64,000 nucleotides of DNA from an uncultured Collinsella sp. (GCA_900542085.1 UQMK01000012.1:1-64000); one strand, 5' to 3'. Shown: positions 6,803 to 15,516, counted from the stretch's first letter. A program made the numbers and translations. The notes: generated by a model from the sequence alone, not told the origin.

Positions 6803-7585
6803 TTAACGGGCGCGGGGCGTGCCGGCGCTCAGATGGTTGATAAGACTTGCCTGGTAGGCGGCACCAAAGCCGTTGTCGATATTGACGACCGAAACGCCGC
6901 TGGCGCAGGAGTTGAGCATGGCGAGTAGCGCGGCTACGCCACCAAAGCTCGCGCCGTAACCCACGCTGGTGGGAACGGCGATGACCGGACAGCTCACCAG
7001 GCCGCCGACAACGCTCGCCAGTGCGCCCTCCATGCCGGCAATGGCGATGACCACCTGTGCCTGGGCAAGCTCCTCGGCATGCGCGAGCAGACGGTGCAGG
7101 CCGGCGACACCCACGTCGTAGAGGCGGTCGACCTCGTTGCCATAGAACTCGGCCGTCAATGCGGCTTCCTCGGCGACGGGCAGGTCGCTCGTGCCGGCGC
7201 AGGCGACGACGATGCGTCCGTTGCCGGTAGGGGAGGGCTTGTCTCCCACGAGGGCGAGCTGTGCGTCCGGGACATATCCCAGGTCGATGCCGTTGCCGAG
7301 AAGCTCAGCGGTGCGCGCGGCTTTTTCGGCATCCAGGCGCGTGACCAGGATGCGCTCCTGGCCGGCATCGCGCAGCGCTTTGATAATGGCGGCAATCTGC
7401 TCGGCGGTTTTACCGGCGCCGTAGACAACCTCGCCGGCTCCCTGGCGCACCCCGCGCGAAAGATCGAGCTGCGCAAAACCCAGATCGGCGGTTGGCGCCG
7501 TCTGGATGCGCGTGAGGGCGACTGCCGGGGCGACTGCTCCGCCGGCAACATCGCTCAGCAACTGCTCAAGATCTCGCTTATCCAT
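6803..7585 (-). CDS. larB: LarB, pincer cofactor biosynthesis carboxylase
   Basis: 260 residues. LarB carboxylates the pyridinium ring of nicotinic acid adenine dinucleotide and hydrolyses its phosphoanhydride, the first step of nickel-pincer synthesis. The C-terminal half is PurE-like: VVACAGTSDLPVAEEA, DVGVAGLHRLL, VIAIAGMEGALASVVGGL and VPTSVGYGASFGG. The start at 7585 has AAGGGA about 8 bases upstream; an ATG 11 codons earlier lacks a site. First gene of the larB-larC-tetR operon, 10 bp from larC. LarE, the sulfur donor of the pathway, is not nearby. Confidence 0.9.
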   Translation of the reverse strand: MDKRDLEQLLSDVAGGAVAPAVALTRIQTAPTADLGFAQLDLSRGVRQGAGEVVYGAGKTAEQIAAIIKALRDAGQERILVTRLDAEKAARTAELLGNGIDLGYVPDAQLALVGDKPSPTGNGRIVVACAGTSDLPVAEEAALTAEFYGNEVDRLYDVGVAGLHRLLAHAEELAQAQVVIAIAGMEGALASVVGGLVSCPVIAVPTSVGYGASFGGVAALLAMLNSCASGVSVVNIDNGFGAAYQASLINHLSAGTPRAR

Positions 7586-7629
7586 ATATGTTCCCTTCGA
7601 CGGCGCAAAGTCTAGCACTCAAAGGGTAT

Positions 7630-7663
7630 GTTTCCGAACACTAAGACAAAATTGTTCGGAAAC
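7630..7663 (-). promoter_or_regulatory. inverted-repeat operator in the larB promoter
   Basis: Perfect 11-bp arms GTTTCCGAACA (7630-7640) and TGTTCGGAAAC (7653-7663) with a 12-bp spacer, 45-78 bp upstream of the larB start. On the minus strand a TATAGT -10-like element abuts it. Likely site for the TetR regulator at the end of the operon (inferred). Confidence 0.6.
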
Positions 7664-7699
7664 TATAGGACAGACTGATTCAATTGTTAGACGGATCGG

Positions 7700-8335
7700 C
7701 TAGTCGCGCAGGATGATGTCCATGGCGAGCATCAGGTTGCGCTCGTCGATGGCAAACGGGGCGGCTTCGCGCGTCTTGGGCTTGGCGCAAAACGCGATGC
7801 CCGTGCCCGCGGCCTGAATCATGGGGATGTCGTTGGCGCCGTCGCCGATTGCCACGGTGTGTGCCATGTCGACACCGCACTCAACTGCCCAATCCAACAG
7901 CTGGATGAGCTTGGATTCCTTGGTCACAATGTTTGCCGCCAGCTTGCCGGTGAGCCTGCCGTCCACGACCTCCAGGCGGTTAGCGAGGCAAAAGTCGATG
8001 CCCGCGGCGGCCACGATCTTGTCGGCGACCTCGTGGAAGCCACCGCTTACCACGCCGACCTTCCAGCCCTTGCAGTGCGCCGATCGCACAAGCTCCAACG
8101 CGCCGGGGGTAAACGTCACGCGCGCAAAGGTGCGTTCGAACACGCTCTCATCCAGGCCGGCAAGCAGCCCCACGCGCTCCTCGAGCGCCTGCTTAAAGTC
8201 AAGCTCGCCGCGCATGGCGCGTTCGGTGATCTGTGCAACTTGCTCGCCCACGCCGGCCTCCTCGCCCAACAGGTCGATGACTTCCTGGTTGATGAGCGTG
8301 GAGTCGATATCCATAACGATGAGGCGTGCGGTCAT
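7700..8335 (-). CDS. serB: phosphoserine phosphatase SerB
   Basis: 211 residues, HAD superfamily, cytosolic; hydrolyses phosphoserine in the last step of serine synthesis. Motif I is MDIDSTL with nucleophile D9 and D11. The EAGVGEQVAQITERAMRGE segment is characteristic of SerB, motif II is VVSGGF, and motif III/IV is AIGDGANDIPMI. It lacks the N-terminal ACT domains seen in some actinobacterial SerB proteins. The start at 8335 has GGAAAGG upstream; 15 further upstream codons are not needed. It lies upstream of larB in the same direction with an operator-bearing gap between, so the lar operon has its own promoter. Confidence 0.92.
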   Translation of the reverse strand: MTARLIVMDIDSTLINQEVIDLLGEEAGVGEQVAQITERAMRGELDFKQALEERVGLLAGLDESVFERTFARVTFTPGALELVRSAHCKGWKVGVVSGGFHEVADKIVAAAGIDFCLANRLEVVDGRLTGKLAANIVTKESKLIQLLDWAVECGVDMAHTVAIGDGANDIPMIQAAGTGIAFCAKPKTREAAPFAIDERNLMLAMDIILRD

Positions 8336-8591
8336 GACGGGCCTTTCCGAGTGCGGTTGTATTGGGGCACATTGTCGCACGCGGCGCGCCTTAGCGACGG
8401 CCAGGCCGCGTCAATTGTTTCGTCTCCGTCAAGTCTTTGGGCAAGAGCTACTTTTTCGCGGCACATCGACGCGGGTGCGATAAGATAGAACGCCATGTCT
8501 GGCTGCGCGGTTTACGCAGGCTGGGCAAATCTGTACGACGCCGCCCGGAACGACACGGGGCGGCACAGATCCATAAAGGAGGATCACTGGT

Positions 8592-10379
8592 ATGAGCCAG
8601 ACCCGTCCCATCGATGAGCATTCCATGCACACCCGTACCTGCGGCGAGCTTCGCTTCGAGAACGTGGGCGAAGAGGTCACCCTCACCGGTTGGGTGAGCC
8701 GTCGTCGCGATCACGGCGGCCTTATCTTCTGCGACCTTCGCGACCGCGAGGGCATCACGCAGCTCACCTTCGACCCCGAGCACTCCGACGGCGATGCCTT
8801 TAAGATCGCCGAGACCATGCGCCCCGAGTGGCCCATCAAGATTCACGGCGTCGTGCGCGCCCGTGGCGAGGAGACCACCAACACCAAGCTCGCGACCGGC
8901 GAGATCGAGGTCCTGACCGACCACGCCGAGGTGCTCAACACGTCCGTCACCCCGCCGTTCCAGATCGAGGACGGCATCGAGACCAGCGAGGACACCCGCC
9001 TGCGCTATCGCTATCTGGACCTCCGCCGTCCCGAGATGATGGCCAACCTCAAGCTGCGCTCCGACTTCACCTTTGCCATTCGCGAGGCGCTGCACAACCG
9101 TGAGTTCATGGAGGTCGAGACGCCCTCCCTGTTTAAGTCCACGCCCGAGGGCGCTCGAGACTTCATCGTTCCCAGCCGTATCCAGCCGGGTAACTTCTAC
9201 GCCCTGCCGCAGTCCCCGCAGCTCCTGAAGCAGCTGCTCATGGTCGGTGGCGTCGAGCGCTACTACCAGGTCGCCAAGTGCTTCCGCGACGAGGACCTGC
9301 GTGCCGACCGTCAGCCCGAGTTCACCCAGGTCGATATCGAGATGTCCTTCGTGGACCAGAACGACGTTATGAGTGCGCTCGAAGAGGTCCTGGCCGATGC
9401 CTTCGGCCGCATGGGCGTCGAGATGCCCACGCCGCTGCGTCGCATGAACTACTGGGAGGCCATGGACACCTATGGCTCCGACAAGCCCGATACTCGCTAT
9501 GGCATGCACCTGATCGACCTGACCGACATCTTTGCCAACTCCAAGTTCAAGGTCTTTGCGACCGCCGCAAACGAGGAGGGCTCCGTCGTCAAGGCCATCA
9601 ACGCCAAGGGTGCCGGTGCCTGGGCACGTGCCAAGATCGATAAGCTCGCCGGCGTGGCCTCCACGTTTGGCGCCAAGGGTCTGGCCTGGATCGCTTTCCG
9701 CGAGGATGGCTCCATCAACAGCCCCATCGTCAAGTTCTTCTCGGACGAGGAGATGGCTGCTCTGCGTGAGCGCATGGACGTCGAGCCCGGCGATCTTGTG
9801 ATGTTTGCCGCCGGCCCGCGCCTGCTCTCTGACGAGATCCTGGGCGGCATGCGTTCCCACATGGCCAACGCACTCGAGATCAAGCGTGAGGGCCACGACT
9901 TCCTGTGGGTCGTCAACTTCCCGCTGTTCCACTGGGATGAGGACCGCAAGGCCTACGCTGCCGAGCATCAGCCCTTCACGCTGCCGACCGAGACCGACAT
10001 CGCCAAGATCGAGGCCGACCCGCTGGCGGCCGGTTCCTGCACCTACGACTTTGTCATGGACGGCTTTGAGGCCGGCGGCGGCGGTATGCGTATCCACAAC
10101 GCCGAGATGCAGATGTCTATGCTCAAGCTCCTGGGCTTCACCGAGGAGCGAGCCGAGTCGCAGTTCGGCTTCCTCATGGAGGCGCTCAAGTTTGGTGCAC
10201 CCCCGATGGGTGGTTTTGCTCTGGGCCTGGACCGCGTGTGCATGCTGCTCACCGGTTCCGACTCCATCCGCGACGTCATGGCGTTCCCCAAGACGGCCAG
10301 CGGCTCCGACCTTATGTCGGGTGCTCCGAGTGCCGTTTCCGGCGCCCAGCTCAAGGACGTCAGCCTGCGCCTGATGTAG
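8592..10379 (+). CDS. aspS: aspartyl-tRNA synthetase
   Basis: 595 residues, the length of bacterial-type AspRS. N-terminal OB fold (TLTGWVSRRRDHGGLIF), class II motif 2 (RYYQVAKCFRDEDLRAD), an inserted GAD-type domain and motif 3 (GFALGLDRVCMLL). It charges tRNA-Asp in the cytosol. The His in RRRDHGG is the residue that marks non-discriminating AspRS in Pseudomonas, so it may also charge tRNA-Asn for GatCAB; this is an inference. A strong AAAGGAGG site precedes the ATG. No T-box is visible upstream. A good terminator follows at 10403. Confidence 0.96.
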   Translation: MSQTRPIDEHSMHTRTCGELRFENVGEEVTLTGWVSRRRDHGGLIFCDLRDREGITQLTFDPEHSDGDAFKIAETMRPEWPIKIHGVVRARGEETTNTKLATGEIEVLTDHAEVLNTSVTPPFQIEDGIETSEDTRLRYRYLDLRRPEMMANLKLRSDFTFAIREALHNREFMEVETPSLFKSTPEGARDFIVPSRIQPGNFYALPQSPQLLKQLLMVGGVERYYQVAKCFRDEDLRADRQPEFTQVDIEMSFVDQNDVMSALEEVLADAFGRMGVEMPTPLRRMNYWEAMDTYGSDKPDTRYGMHLIDLTDIFANSKFKVFATAANEEGSVVKAINAKGAGAWARAKIDKLAGVASTFGAKGLAWIAFREDGSINSPIVKFFSDEEMAALRERMDVEPGDLVMFAAGPRLLSDEILGGMRSHMANALEIKREGHDFLWVVNFPLFHWDEDRKAYAAEHQPFTLPTETDIAKIEADPLAAGSCTYDFVMDGFEAGGGGMRIHNAEMQMSMLKLLGFTEERAESQFGFLMEALKFGAPPMGGFALGLDRVCMLLTGSDSIRDVMAFPKTASGSDLMSGAPSAVSGAQLKDVSLRLM

Positions 10380-10402
10380 GCGAGCGGCTACCTATTGCCA
10401 GC

Positions 10403-10438
10403 AACGAGGGAAGGACGTGTGCCTTCCCTCGTTTTTTG
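10403..10438 (+). terminator. rho-independent terminator of aspS
   Basis: 12-bp stem AACGAGGGAAGG (10403-10414) with its complement (10422-10433), followed by a T run. Confidence 0.9.
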
Positions 10439-10523
10439 TGAGACGGGGGTGCGCCGGTAACGTACAATAGCTACCACATGGCTGGGTTTTGCCGGCCGAA
10501 TGTACGACGTCGCGGGAGGGGAC

Positions 10524-10772
10524 ATGGTCGAGTTTACGAAGACGATTAAAGATCCGTTGGGATTGCATGCCCGCCCGGTTGCGCTGCTCTATGACATTAT
10601 TGCCAAGCATCGTAGCGACGTGTCGGTCAGCATCGGCGACCGCCATACCGACGGTCGCGACGTTATGGGCCTCATGGCTCTCTACGGCGAGTGCGGCGAG
10701 AGCGTCGTCTTCCGCGTTTCGGGCGTAGACGAGGCTTCCTGCGTTACGTCGATCAGAAACCTCTCGCTTTAA
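10524..10772 (+). CDS. ptsH: HPr-family phosphocarrier protein
   Basis: 82 residues. HPr passes phosphate from enzyme I to PTS EIIA proteins, such as the mannose-type PTS at 38.9-41.8 kb. The active-site H15 lies in GLHARPVA. Position 46, the regulatory serine phosphorylated by HPr kinase in Firmicutes, is aspartate here (GRDVMGLMAL), so no kinase control is possible at that site. The start ATG at 10524 follows GGGAGGGG. It is monocistronic, between two strong terminators, without enzyme I. It could be a catabolite-regulation paralogue rather than the main HPr. Confidence 0.88.
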   Translation: MVEFTKTIKDPLGLHARPVALLYDIIAKHRSDVSVSIGDRHTDGRDVMGLMALYGECGESVVFRVSGVDEASCVTSIRNLSL

Positions 10773-10781
10773 GCATGACTG

Positions 10782-10817
10782 GGCGCGGCAAAGGACAGCT
10801 CTTTGCCGCGCCTTTTT
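10782..10817 (+). terminator. rho-independent terminator of the HPr gene
   Basis: Stem GGCGCGGCAAAG (10782-10793) with 10801-10812, then five Ts. Confidence 0.9.
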
Positions 10818-10864
10818 GTTTCATATAGGAAACTTTTTCGAAATCTGAATAGGGACCCTTTCCA

Positions 10865-10918
10865 AAAAGTTAACCACGTGCTAGTTTACTAAAGCGAACA
10901 TAGACGTGGTTAACTTTT
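10865..10918 (+). promoter_or_regulatory. perfect 15-bp inverted repeat upstream of feoA, probable metal-responsive operator
   Basis: Arms AAAAGTTAACCACGT (10865-10879) and its exact complement (10904-10918) with a 24-bp AT-rich spacer that could hold promoter elements, 43-96 bp before feoA. By position it should control the feo operon, most likely through a DtxR/MntR-type or Fur-type regulator; the binder is inferred. Confidence 0.55.
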
Positions 10919-10960
10919 ATCGCGTCGATGTTGAGGACGAACTGACGTTAGGAGCCACTC

Positions 10961-11203
10961 ATGTCTTGCGGACCGCAGATGCCGGCCATGCCGCTTTCGA
11001 TGGTAAAAGCGGGCGAAACCGTGCGCGTGTCTCGTGTAAAGGGCAATGAGGACATGAAACACCACCTCAAGGACCTCGGTTTTGTCGAGGGCAACGAAAT
11101 CCACGTGGTGAGCTCGAGTGGCGCCAATATCATCGTCACGGTGCTGGGCGCACGCTTTGGCATCGATTCCAAGGTCGCCATGCACATCATGACCGTCGGT
11201 TAG
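10961..11203 (+). CDS. feoA: FeoA-domain protein (first copy)
   Basis: 80 residues, one SH3-like FeoA domain (SMVKAGETVRVSRVKGNEDMKHHLKDLGF, split by the usual loop). FeoA proteins assist FeoB in ferrous iron uptake at the cytoplasmic face. A GGAGCC site precedes the ATG. The N-terminus SCGPQMPAMP is a short extension. It is 40 bp upstream of a second feoA, so the operon has two separate FeoA proteins. Confidence 0.88.
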   Translation: MSCGPQMPAMPLSMVKAGETVRVSRVKGNEDMKHHLKDLGFVEGNEIHVVSSSGANIIVTVLGARFGIDSKVAMHIMTVG

Positions 11204-11243
11204 TCGACGGTATTTCTGTACGCACTGAAAGGGGGACAAGTAA

Positions 11244-11465
11244 ATGAAGACGTTGGGTGACGTTAAGGTGGGCGAGAGCTCCACCATCGTCAAGCTTCAC
11301 GGTGAGGGTGCGCTTCGCCGCCACCTTATGGATCTGGGGCTCATCAAGGGCACTTCGTTCAAGGTCGTGAAGGTTGCACCGCTCGGTGATCCGGTCGAGA
11401 TCAACGTGCGCGGCTACGAGCTTTCCATCCGCAAGGAGGAGGCGGCCGTCGTCGAGGTCCAGTAA
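11244..11465 (+). CDS. feoA: FeoA-domain protein (second copy)
   Basis: 73 residues, FeoA fold: VGESSTIVKLHGEGALRRHL, MDLGLIKGTSFKVVKVAPLGDP and NVRGYELSIRKEEA. Excellent AAAGGGGGA site. It lies between the first feoA and feoB. Sequence differs clearly from the first copy, so they are not a recent duplication. Role as for FeoA, a small cytosolic partner of FeoB; the division of labour is unknown. Confidence 0.9.
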   Translation: MKTLGDVKVGESSTIVKLHGEGALRRHLMDLGLIKGTSFKVVKVAPLGDPVEINVRGYELSIRKEEAAVVEVQ

Positions 11466-11493
11466 GGGCCCGAGGCGTATATTTCTGCAGATA

Positions 11494-11513
11494 AAGTTAG
11501 GTTTTTCTAACTT
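11494..11513 (+). promoter_or_regulatory. short inverted repeat upstream of feoB
   Basis: AAGTTAG (11494-11500) and CTAACTT (11507-11513) around a GTTTTT centre, 76 bp before feoB. It resembles DtxR/IdeR-type half-sites and could be a second iron operator or a weak attenuator hairpin. Confidence 0.4.
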
Positions 11514-11588
11514 GATGCTGCAACTTTGAAGCACATTATCCAGCCTGCGCGGAGAAAGCAGCGCAGGCACACAAGGAAGAAGGATTGA

Positions 11589-13916
11589 ATGGCGGATTCT
11601 CAGATCCATGTCGCGTTGGCGGGTAACCCCAACTGCGGCAAGACCACGCTTTTCAACCTGATCACCGGCGCCAACGGCTACGTTGGCAACTGGCCCGGCG
11701 TCACGGTTGAGAAAAAGGAGGCCAAGCTCCTAAGCGACAAGAACGTTACCATCACGGACCTCCCTGGCATCTACTCGCTTTCCCCCTACAGCCCCGAGGA
11801 GCAATGCTCGCGCGATTACCTCATGAGTGGCGAGCCCGATGTTGTCGTCCAAGTCGTCGATGCCACCAACCTCGAGCGTAACCTGTACCTGGCGCTTCAG
11901 GTTATCGAGACCGGCCTGCCCGTGGTCGTTGCCCTCAACATGGCCGACCTGGTCGAGAAGAACGGCGATAAGATCGACACGGACAAGCTCTCCAAGAAGC
12001 TCGGTTGTCCGGTCATGATGATCTCGGCTCTTAAGAACAAGGGCATCAAGGGGCTCTTCGAGCAGGTCAAGAAGTCCGCTGCTTCCAAGGGGCAGGTGCC
12101 GGAGCACAAGTTCGACTCCTCCATCGAGGACGTTCTGACGCACATCGAGAACAACCTTCCGGCGAGCGTTCCCGCTAACAAGCGTCGCTACTACGCGGTC
12201 AAACTGTTTGAGCGCGACGCGGACGCCTGCAAGCTCATCAACCTCACCAAGGAGAAAGCCGCTCGCGTCGAAGAGCTGGTCGCTCAGTGCGAGCAGGACT
12301 GCGACGACGATGCAGAGTCCATCATCACCGGTGAGCGCTATGGCGTGATTGCGCACATCATCGACGAGTGCATGACCAAGGCTCCGGCCAAGATGAGCAC
12401 CTCCGAGAAGATCGACCGCGTGGTTACCAACCGTATCCTGGGCCTGCCGATCTTTGTCGTCATCATGTTCTGCGTGTACTACATTGCCGTTTCCACCTTG
12501 GGCGGCACGGTGACCGACTTCACCAACGATCAGCTCTTTGGCACCGACGGTTGGTATGTGCTCGGTCAGGGCCGCGATGCTTACGATGAGGCTGTCGAGG
12601 CCGCGGGTGACGACGCCGACTCGGTCGACCCGGCACAGTACGGCCCCTATGTCCCGGGTATCACCACCATGGTGCACGATGCCCTCGTGGCGGGTGGCAC
12701 CGAGGACGGTGGCCTGGTCGATTCGCTGGTCTGCGACGGTATCGTTGGCGGCCTGGGCGCCATTTTCGGCTTTGTGCCGCAGATGTTCCTGCTGTTCGTG
12801 ATGCTGTCCTTCCTGGAGGACTGCGGCTACATGGCCCGCGTCGCCTTCATCATGGACCGCGTGTTCCGCCGCTTTGGCCTGTCCGGTAAGTCGTTCATCC
12901 CCATGCTCGTGTCCTCGGGCTGCGGCGTCCCCGGCGTCATGGCCACCAAGACCATCGAGAACGAGAAGGACCGCCGCATGACGGTCATGACCACCACGTT
13001 CATCCCCTGCGGCGCCAAGCTGCCGATCATCGCCCTGCTCATGGGCTCCATCATTGGCGATTCTTCCACCACGGCCGCATGGATCAGCCCGCTCTTCTAC
13101 TTCCTGGGCGTCTTTGCCGTCATCGCCTCGGGCCTCATGCTCAAGAAGACCAAGCTCTTCGCCGGCCGTCCGACCCCGTTTGTCATGGAGCTTCCTGCCT
13201 ACCACTTCCCGGCGATCCGTTCCTGGGCGCTGCACGTGTGGGAGCGCTGCTGGGCCTTTATCAAGAAGGCCGGCACGGTCATCTTTGCGTCCACCGTCGT
13301 CGTTTGGTTCCTCTCCAACTTTGGTAGCTATAACGGTTCCTTTGGCTTCCTGCCTGCGATGGACGGCATCCCCGAGGAGTTTATGGACTACTCCGTGCTT
13401 GCCATGCTGGGCAACCTGGTCGCTTGGATCTTCGCCCCGCTCGGCTTTAGCACCTGGCAGGCAACCGCACTGACCGTCTCTGGCCTTGTCGCCAAGGAGA
13501 ACGTCGTCGCCACCGCCGGCTCGCTGCTCTCCGTTGCCGACGCGGGCGAAACCGACCCGAGCCTGTGGACCGCGTTTGCCGGCATGTTCCCCACCATGGG
13601 CGCCTGCGTTGCCTTCGGCGCCTTCAACCTGCTGTGCGCTCCGTGCTTTGCCGCCATTGGCACCATCCGCAACCAGATGGACTCCGGCAAGTGGACTGCG
13701 ATTGCCATCGGCTACGAGTGCGCCTTCGCTTGGGTTATCGGCCTGTTCATCAACCAGTTCTACAACCTGCTTGTTCTGGGTCAGTTTGGCTTCTGGACGG
13801 TTGTGGCTATCGTGCTGCTGGTCGCGATGCTCTTCCAGATTTTCCGTCCTATGCCCAAGCACGCATGGACCGACGAGGACGAGACCAACACTGCTTCCGC
13901 TGCAGTTTCCGCTTAA
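11589..13916 (+). CDS. feoB: ferrous iron transporter FeoB
   Basis: 775 residues. N-terminal G domain: GNPNCGKTTLFN (P loop), GNWPGVTVEKKE (G2), DLPGIYSLSPYSPEE (G3) and NMADL (G4). This is followed by the GDI region and a membrane domain with two gate repeats (FIPMLVSSGCGVPGVMATK; later AKENVVATAGSL). It moves Fe(II) across the cytoplasmic membrane. An AAGGAAGAAGG site precedes the ATG. It is the third gene of the feo operon; a terminator at 13946 follows, then the small Cys-rich gene. Confidence 0.96.
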   Translation: MADSQIHVALAGNPNCGKTTLFNLITGANGYVGNWPGVTVEKKEAKLLSDKNVTITDLPGIYSLSPYSPEEQCSRDYLMSGEPDVVVQVVDATNLERNLYLALQVIETGLPVVVALNMADLVEKNGDKIDTDKLSKKLGCPVMMISALKNKGIKGLFEQVKKSAASKGQVPEHKFDSSIEDVLTHIENNLPASVPANKRRYYAVKLFERDADACKLINLTKEKAARVEELVAQCEQDCDDDAESIITGERYGVIAHIIDECMTKAPAKMSTSEKIDRVVTNRILGLPIFVVIMFCVYYIAVSTLGGTVTDFTNDQLFGTDGWYVLGQGRDAYDEAVEAAGDDADSVDPAQYGPYVPGITTMVHDALVAGGTEDGGLVDSLVCDGIVGGLGAIFGFVPQMFLLFVMLSFLEDCGYMARVAFIMDRVFRRFGLSGKSFIPMLVSSGCGVPGVMATKTIENEKDRRMTVMTTTFIPCGAKLPIIALLMGSIIGDSSTTAAWISPLFYFLGVFAVIASGLMLKKTKLFAGRPTPFVMELPAYHFPAIRSWALHVWERCWAFIKKAGTVIFASTVVVWFLSNFGSYNGSFGFLPAMDGIPEEFMDYSVLAMLGNLVAWIFAPLGFSTWQATALTVSGLVAKENVVATAGSLLSVADAGETDPSLWTAFAGMFPTMGACVAFGAFNLLCAPCFAAIGTIRNQMDSGKWTAIAIGYECAFAWVIGLFINQFYNLLVLGQFGFWTVVAIVLLVAMLFQIFRPMPKHAWTDEDETNTASAAVSA

Positions 13917-13945
13917 GTTCGAATAAGGATTAACCCCTTTCCACG

Positions 13946-13978
13946 AGCCCGGGTGTCCCAGCGACACTCGGGCTTTTT
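13946..13978 (+). terminator. rho-independent terminator after feoB
   Basis: Stem AGCCCGGGTGTC (13946-13957) with 13963-13974 (one mismatch region) and a T run. Confidence 0.85.
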
Positions 13979-14014
13979 GGTGGGGGAGATGTGGCGTTTC
14001 CGCAGATAAAACCG

Positions 14015-14041
14015 ACCAAAACAAACCTGTCCCTTTTTGGT
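14015..14041. repeat. short hairpin with conserved CCTGTCCC loop
   Basis: Arms ACCAAAA (14015-14021) and TTTTGGT (14035-14041). The loop reads GGGACAGG on the minus strand, as in the hairpins at 33821 and 61831, whose stems are different. Confidence 0.5.
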
Positions 14042-14091
14042 AGGTGGAGAATGGGGTAAAGTAAGTGATGGTTAACTAGAGGAGGCTTGCT

Positions 14092-14292
14092 ATGGCACCT
14101 ATCGATATTGTTGTACTGGCTGTTATCGGTATTGCGTTTGTCGCGGTATGCGTGCGCATCTACCGCAAGGGCACCTGCGCCGACTGCGCTCAGGGTGGCG
14201 TTTGCACGGGGCATTGCTCCAACAAAAAGACGTGCGCCGCACTTAAGGGCGTGGACAAAATCGCCGAAGACTTGGGCCGCGGTATTAAATAA
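14092..14292 (+). CDS. FeoB-associated Cys-rich membrane protein
   Basis: 66 residues: one N-terminal membrane helix (IDIVVLAVIGIAFVAVCVRI) then a Cys-rich tail (GTCADCAQGGVCTGHC, TCAALKG) with six cysteines after the helix. This is the pattern of the small proteins often found beside feoB, assumed to help in iron handling; their biochemistry is not settled. A GAGGAGGC site precedes the ATG. It is separated from feoB by a terminator, so it may depend on read-through or its own promoter. Confidence 0.8.
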   Translation: MAPIDIVVLAVIGIAFVAVCVRIYRKGTCADCAQGGVCTGHCSNKKTCAALKGVDKIAEDLGRGIK

Positions 14293-14305
14293 GGTCTAGG
14301 CATCC

Positions 14306-14341
14306 AAGCGCCTCGCGAGCATCCGTTCGCGAGGCGCTTTG
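14306..14341 (+). terminator. rho-independent terminator
   Basis: 13-bp stem (14306-14318 with 14327-14339) rich in GC, ending in TTT; closes the feo region. Confidence 0.85.
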
Positions 14342-14436
14342 CACATTTGGGGGCGAGCGCGGCGAGTTGAAGAGTGATTTTGGGGTATCGTTACCTGTAC
14401 TGTTAATTGGCAACTTATCTATAACGGAGTATCCCC

Positions 14437-15516
14437 ATGAGCGCTCGCGTAACCATGAAGGACATAGCCGCCGAGCTTGGCGTTTCCATCAATACCGTGC
14501 ACAAGGCCCTGACGGGTAAAGCCGGCGTGAGCGAATCCGTGCGCTCCAAAGTGAATGCTAAGGCCGAGGCCATGGGTTACCATCGCAATACGAGTGCCTC
14601 GAGCCTGCGCCGCAAGGATATCAACCTGGTGTTTTGCCTGCCCCGCGCATCGCGCGAGGGAGCGTACTTTTTCCGTTACCTTTGGGAAGGCTGCAACCGC
14701 TTTGAGCAGGAGGTCATCGACCGGGGCATTACGGTTGAACGTGTTGAATTTGGCGTGGGTGGCTACGCCGATGCGCTCGAGCAGATTGATGAGCGCCTGC
14801 AGGTAGGCGAGAAGATTGATGGCCTGCTTGCCTATGTTCCGAGCGATGACCGCGCAACCGAGCTTTTGAGGCAGATTGCCGAGGCGGGTGTGGCGATCGA
14901 GCTCGTCGATGGCGACCGACCGCACCTCGATCGCCTGGGTGCCAGTCTGGCAGACTATTCCGCGGCGGGCAGTCTTATGGCAGAGCAGGCGGCAAACCTG
15001 GTTCACGCTTCTGGGGCTGACGCCCGCGTGCTCCTGTTGGCGGGCGACCCCTATACCGATTCACACTATCTGACCGCCCGCGCCTTCCATAATTACCTGC
15101 GCGAACGTGATATTCCATGGCAGGTTGAGGATCTTGCCGGCGCCCATGCGCAAGTCAAACAGCTCGAGCGCGAGCTTGAGCAGCGCTTGAGTGCGCCGGA
15201 TGCTCCCGAGCTCATCTGTAGCGTTTTTGCCGTTGGTTCCGAGGTAGTCGCCAACGCGCTTGTTTCGAGCGGCAAGGCCGGCAAGGTCATGGTAATCGGC
15301 AACGACCTGTTCCCCGAGAGCGCCTTGGCCTTGCGTCGTGGCATCTTTACCAATATTGTCTATAAAGACCCGGTGAGCCTGGCCTACCGCGGTGCCAAGA
15401 CCTTGGGCGAGTATTTGCTGTGGGGTAAAACTCCGGCGGAGCCCGTGCAGAAGGGTGCTGTGGAGATGGTGTTTGCCAGCAACGTTGATCGTTACTGCGA
15501 GCTTGCGGGAATTTAG
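14437..15516 (+). CDS. LacI-family regulator, probable repressor of the galacturonate genes
   Basis: 359 residues. The N-terminal HTH is VTMKDIAAELGVSINTVHKAL, where HKAL replaces the common SRVL hinge-side residues, followed by a periplasmic-binding-protein-like effector domain. An AACGGAG site precedes the ATG. It lies just upstream of uxaC, so it is the obvious candidate to bind the GTGAACGTTCAC palindromes at the uxaC, transporter and GH105 promoters. The effector is presumably a hexuronate or pathway intermediate; both points are inferred from position. Confidence 0.85.
   Translation: MSARVTMKDIAAELGVSINTVHKALTGKAGVSESVRSKVNAKAEAMGYHRNTSASSLRRKDINLVFCLPRASREGAYFFRYLWEGCNRFEQEVIDRGITVERVEFGVGGYADALEQIDERLQVGEKIDGLLAYVPSDDRATELLRQIAEAGVAIELVDGDRPHLDRLGASLADYSAAGSLMAEQAANLVHASGADARVLLLAGDPYTDSHYLTARAFHNYLRERDIPWQVEDLAGAHAQVKQLERELEQRLSAPDAPELICSVFAVGSEVVANALVSSGKAGKVMVIGNDLFPESALALRRGIFTNIVYKDPVSLAYRGAKTLGEYLLWGKTPAEPVQKGAVEMVFASNVDRYCELAGI

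Noticed and set aside
8480..8591. Possible T-box riboswitch before aspS
   Set aside because: No T-box consensus or antiterminator pair could be found; only a promoter-like region and a strong ribosome-binding site.
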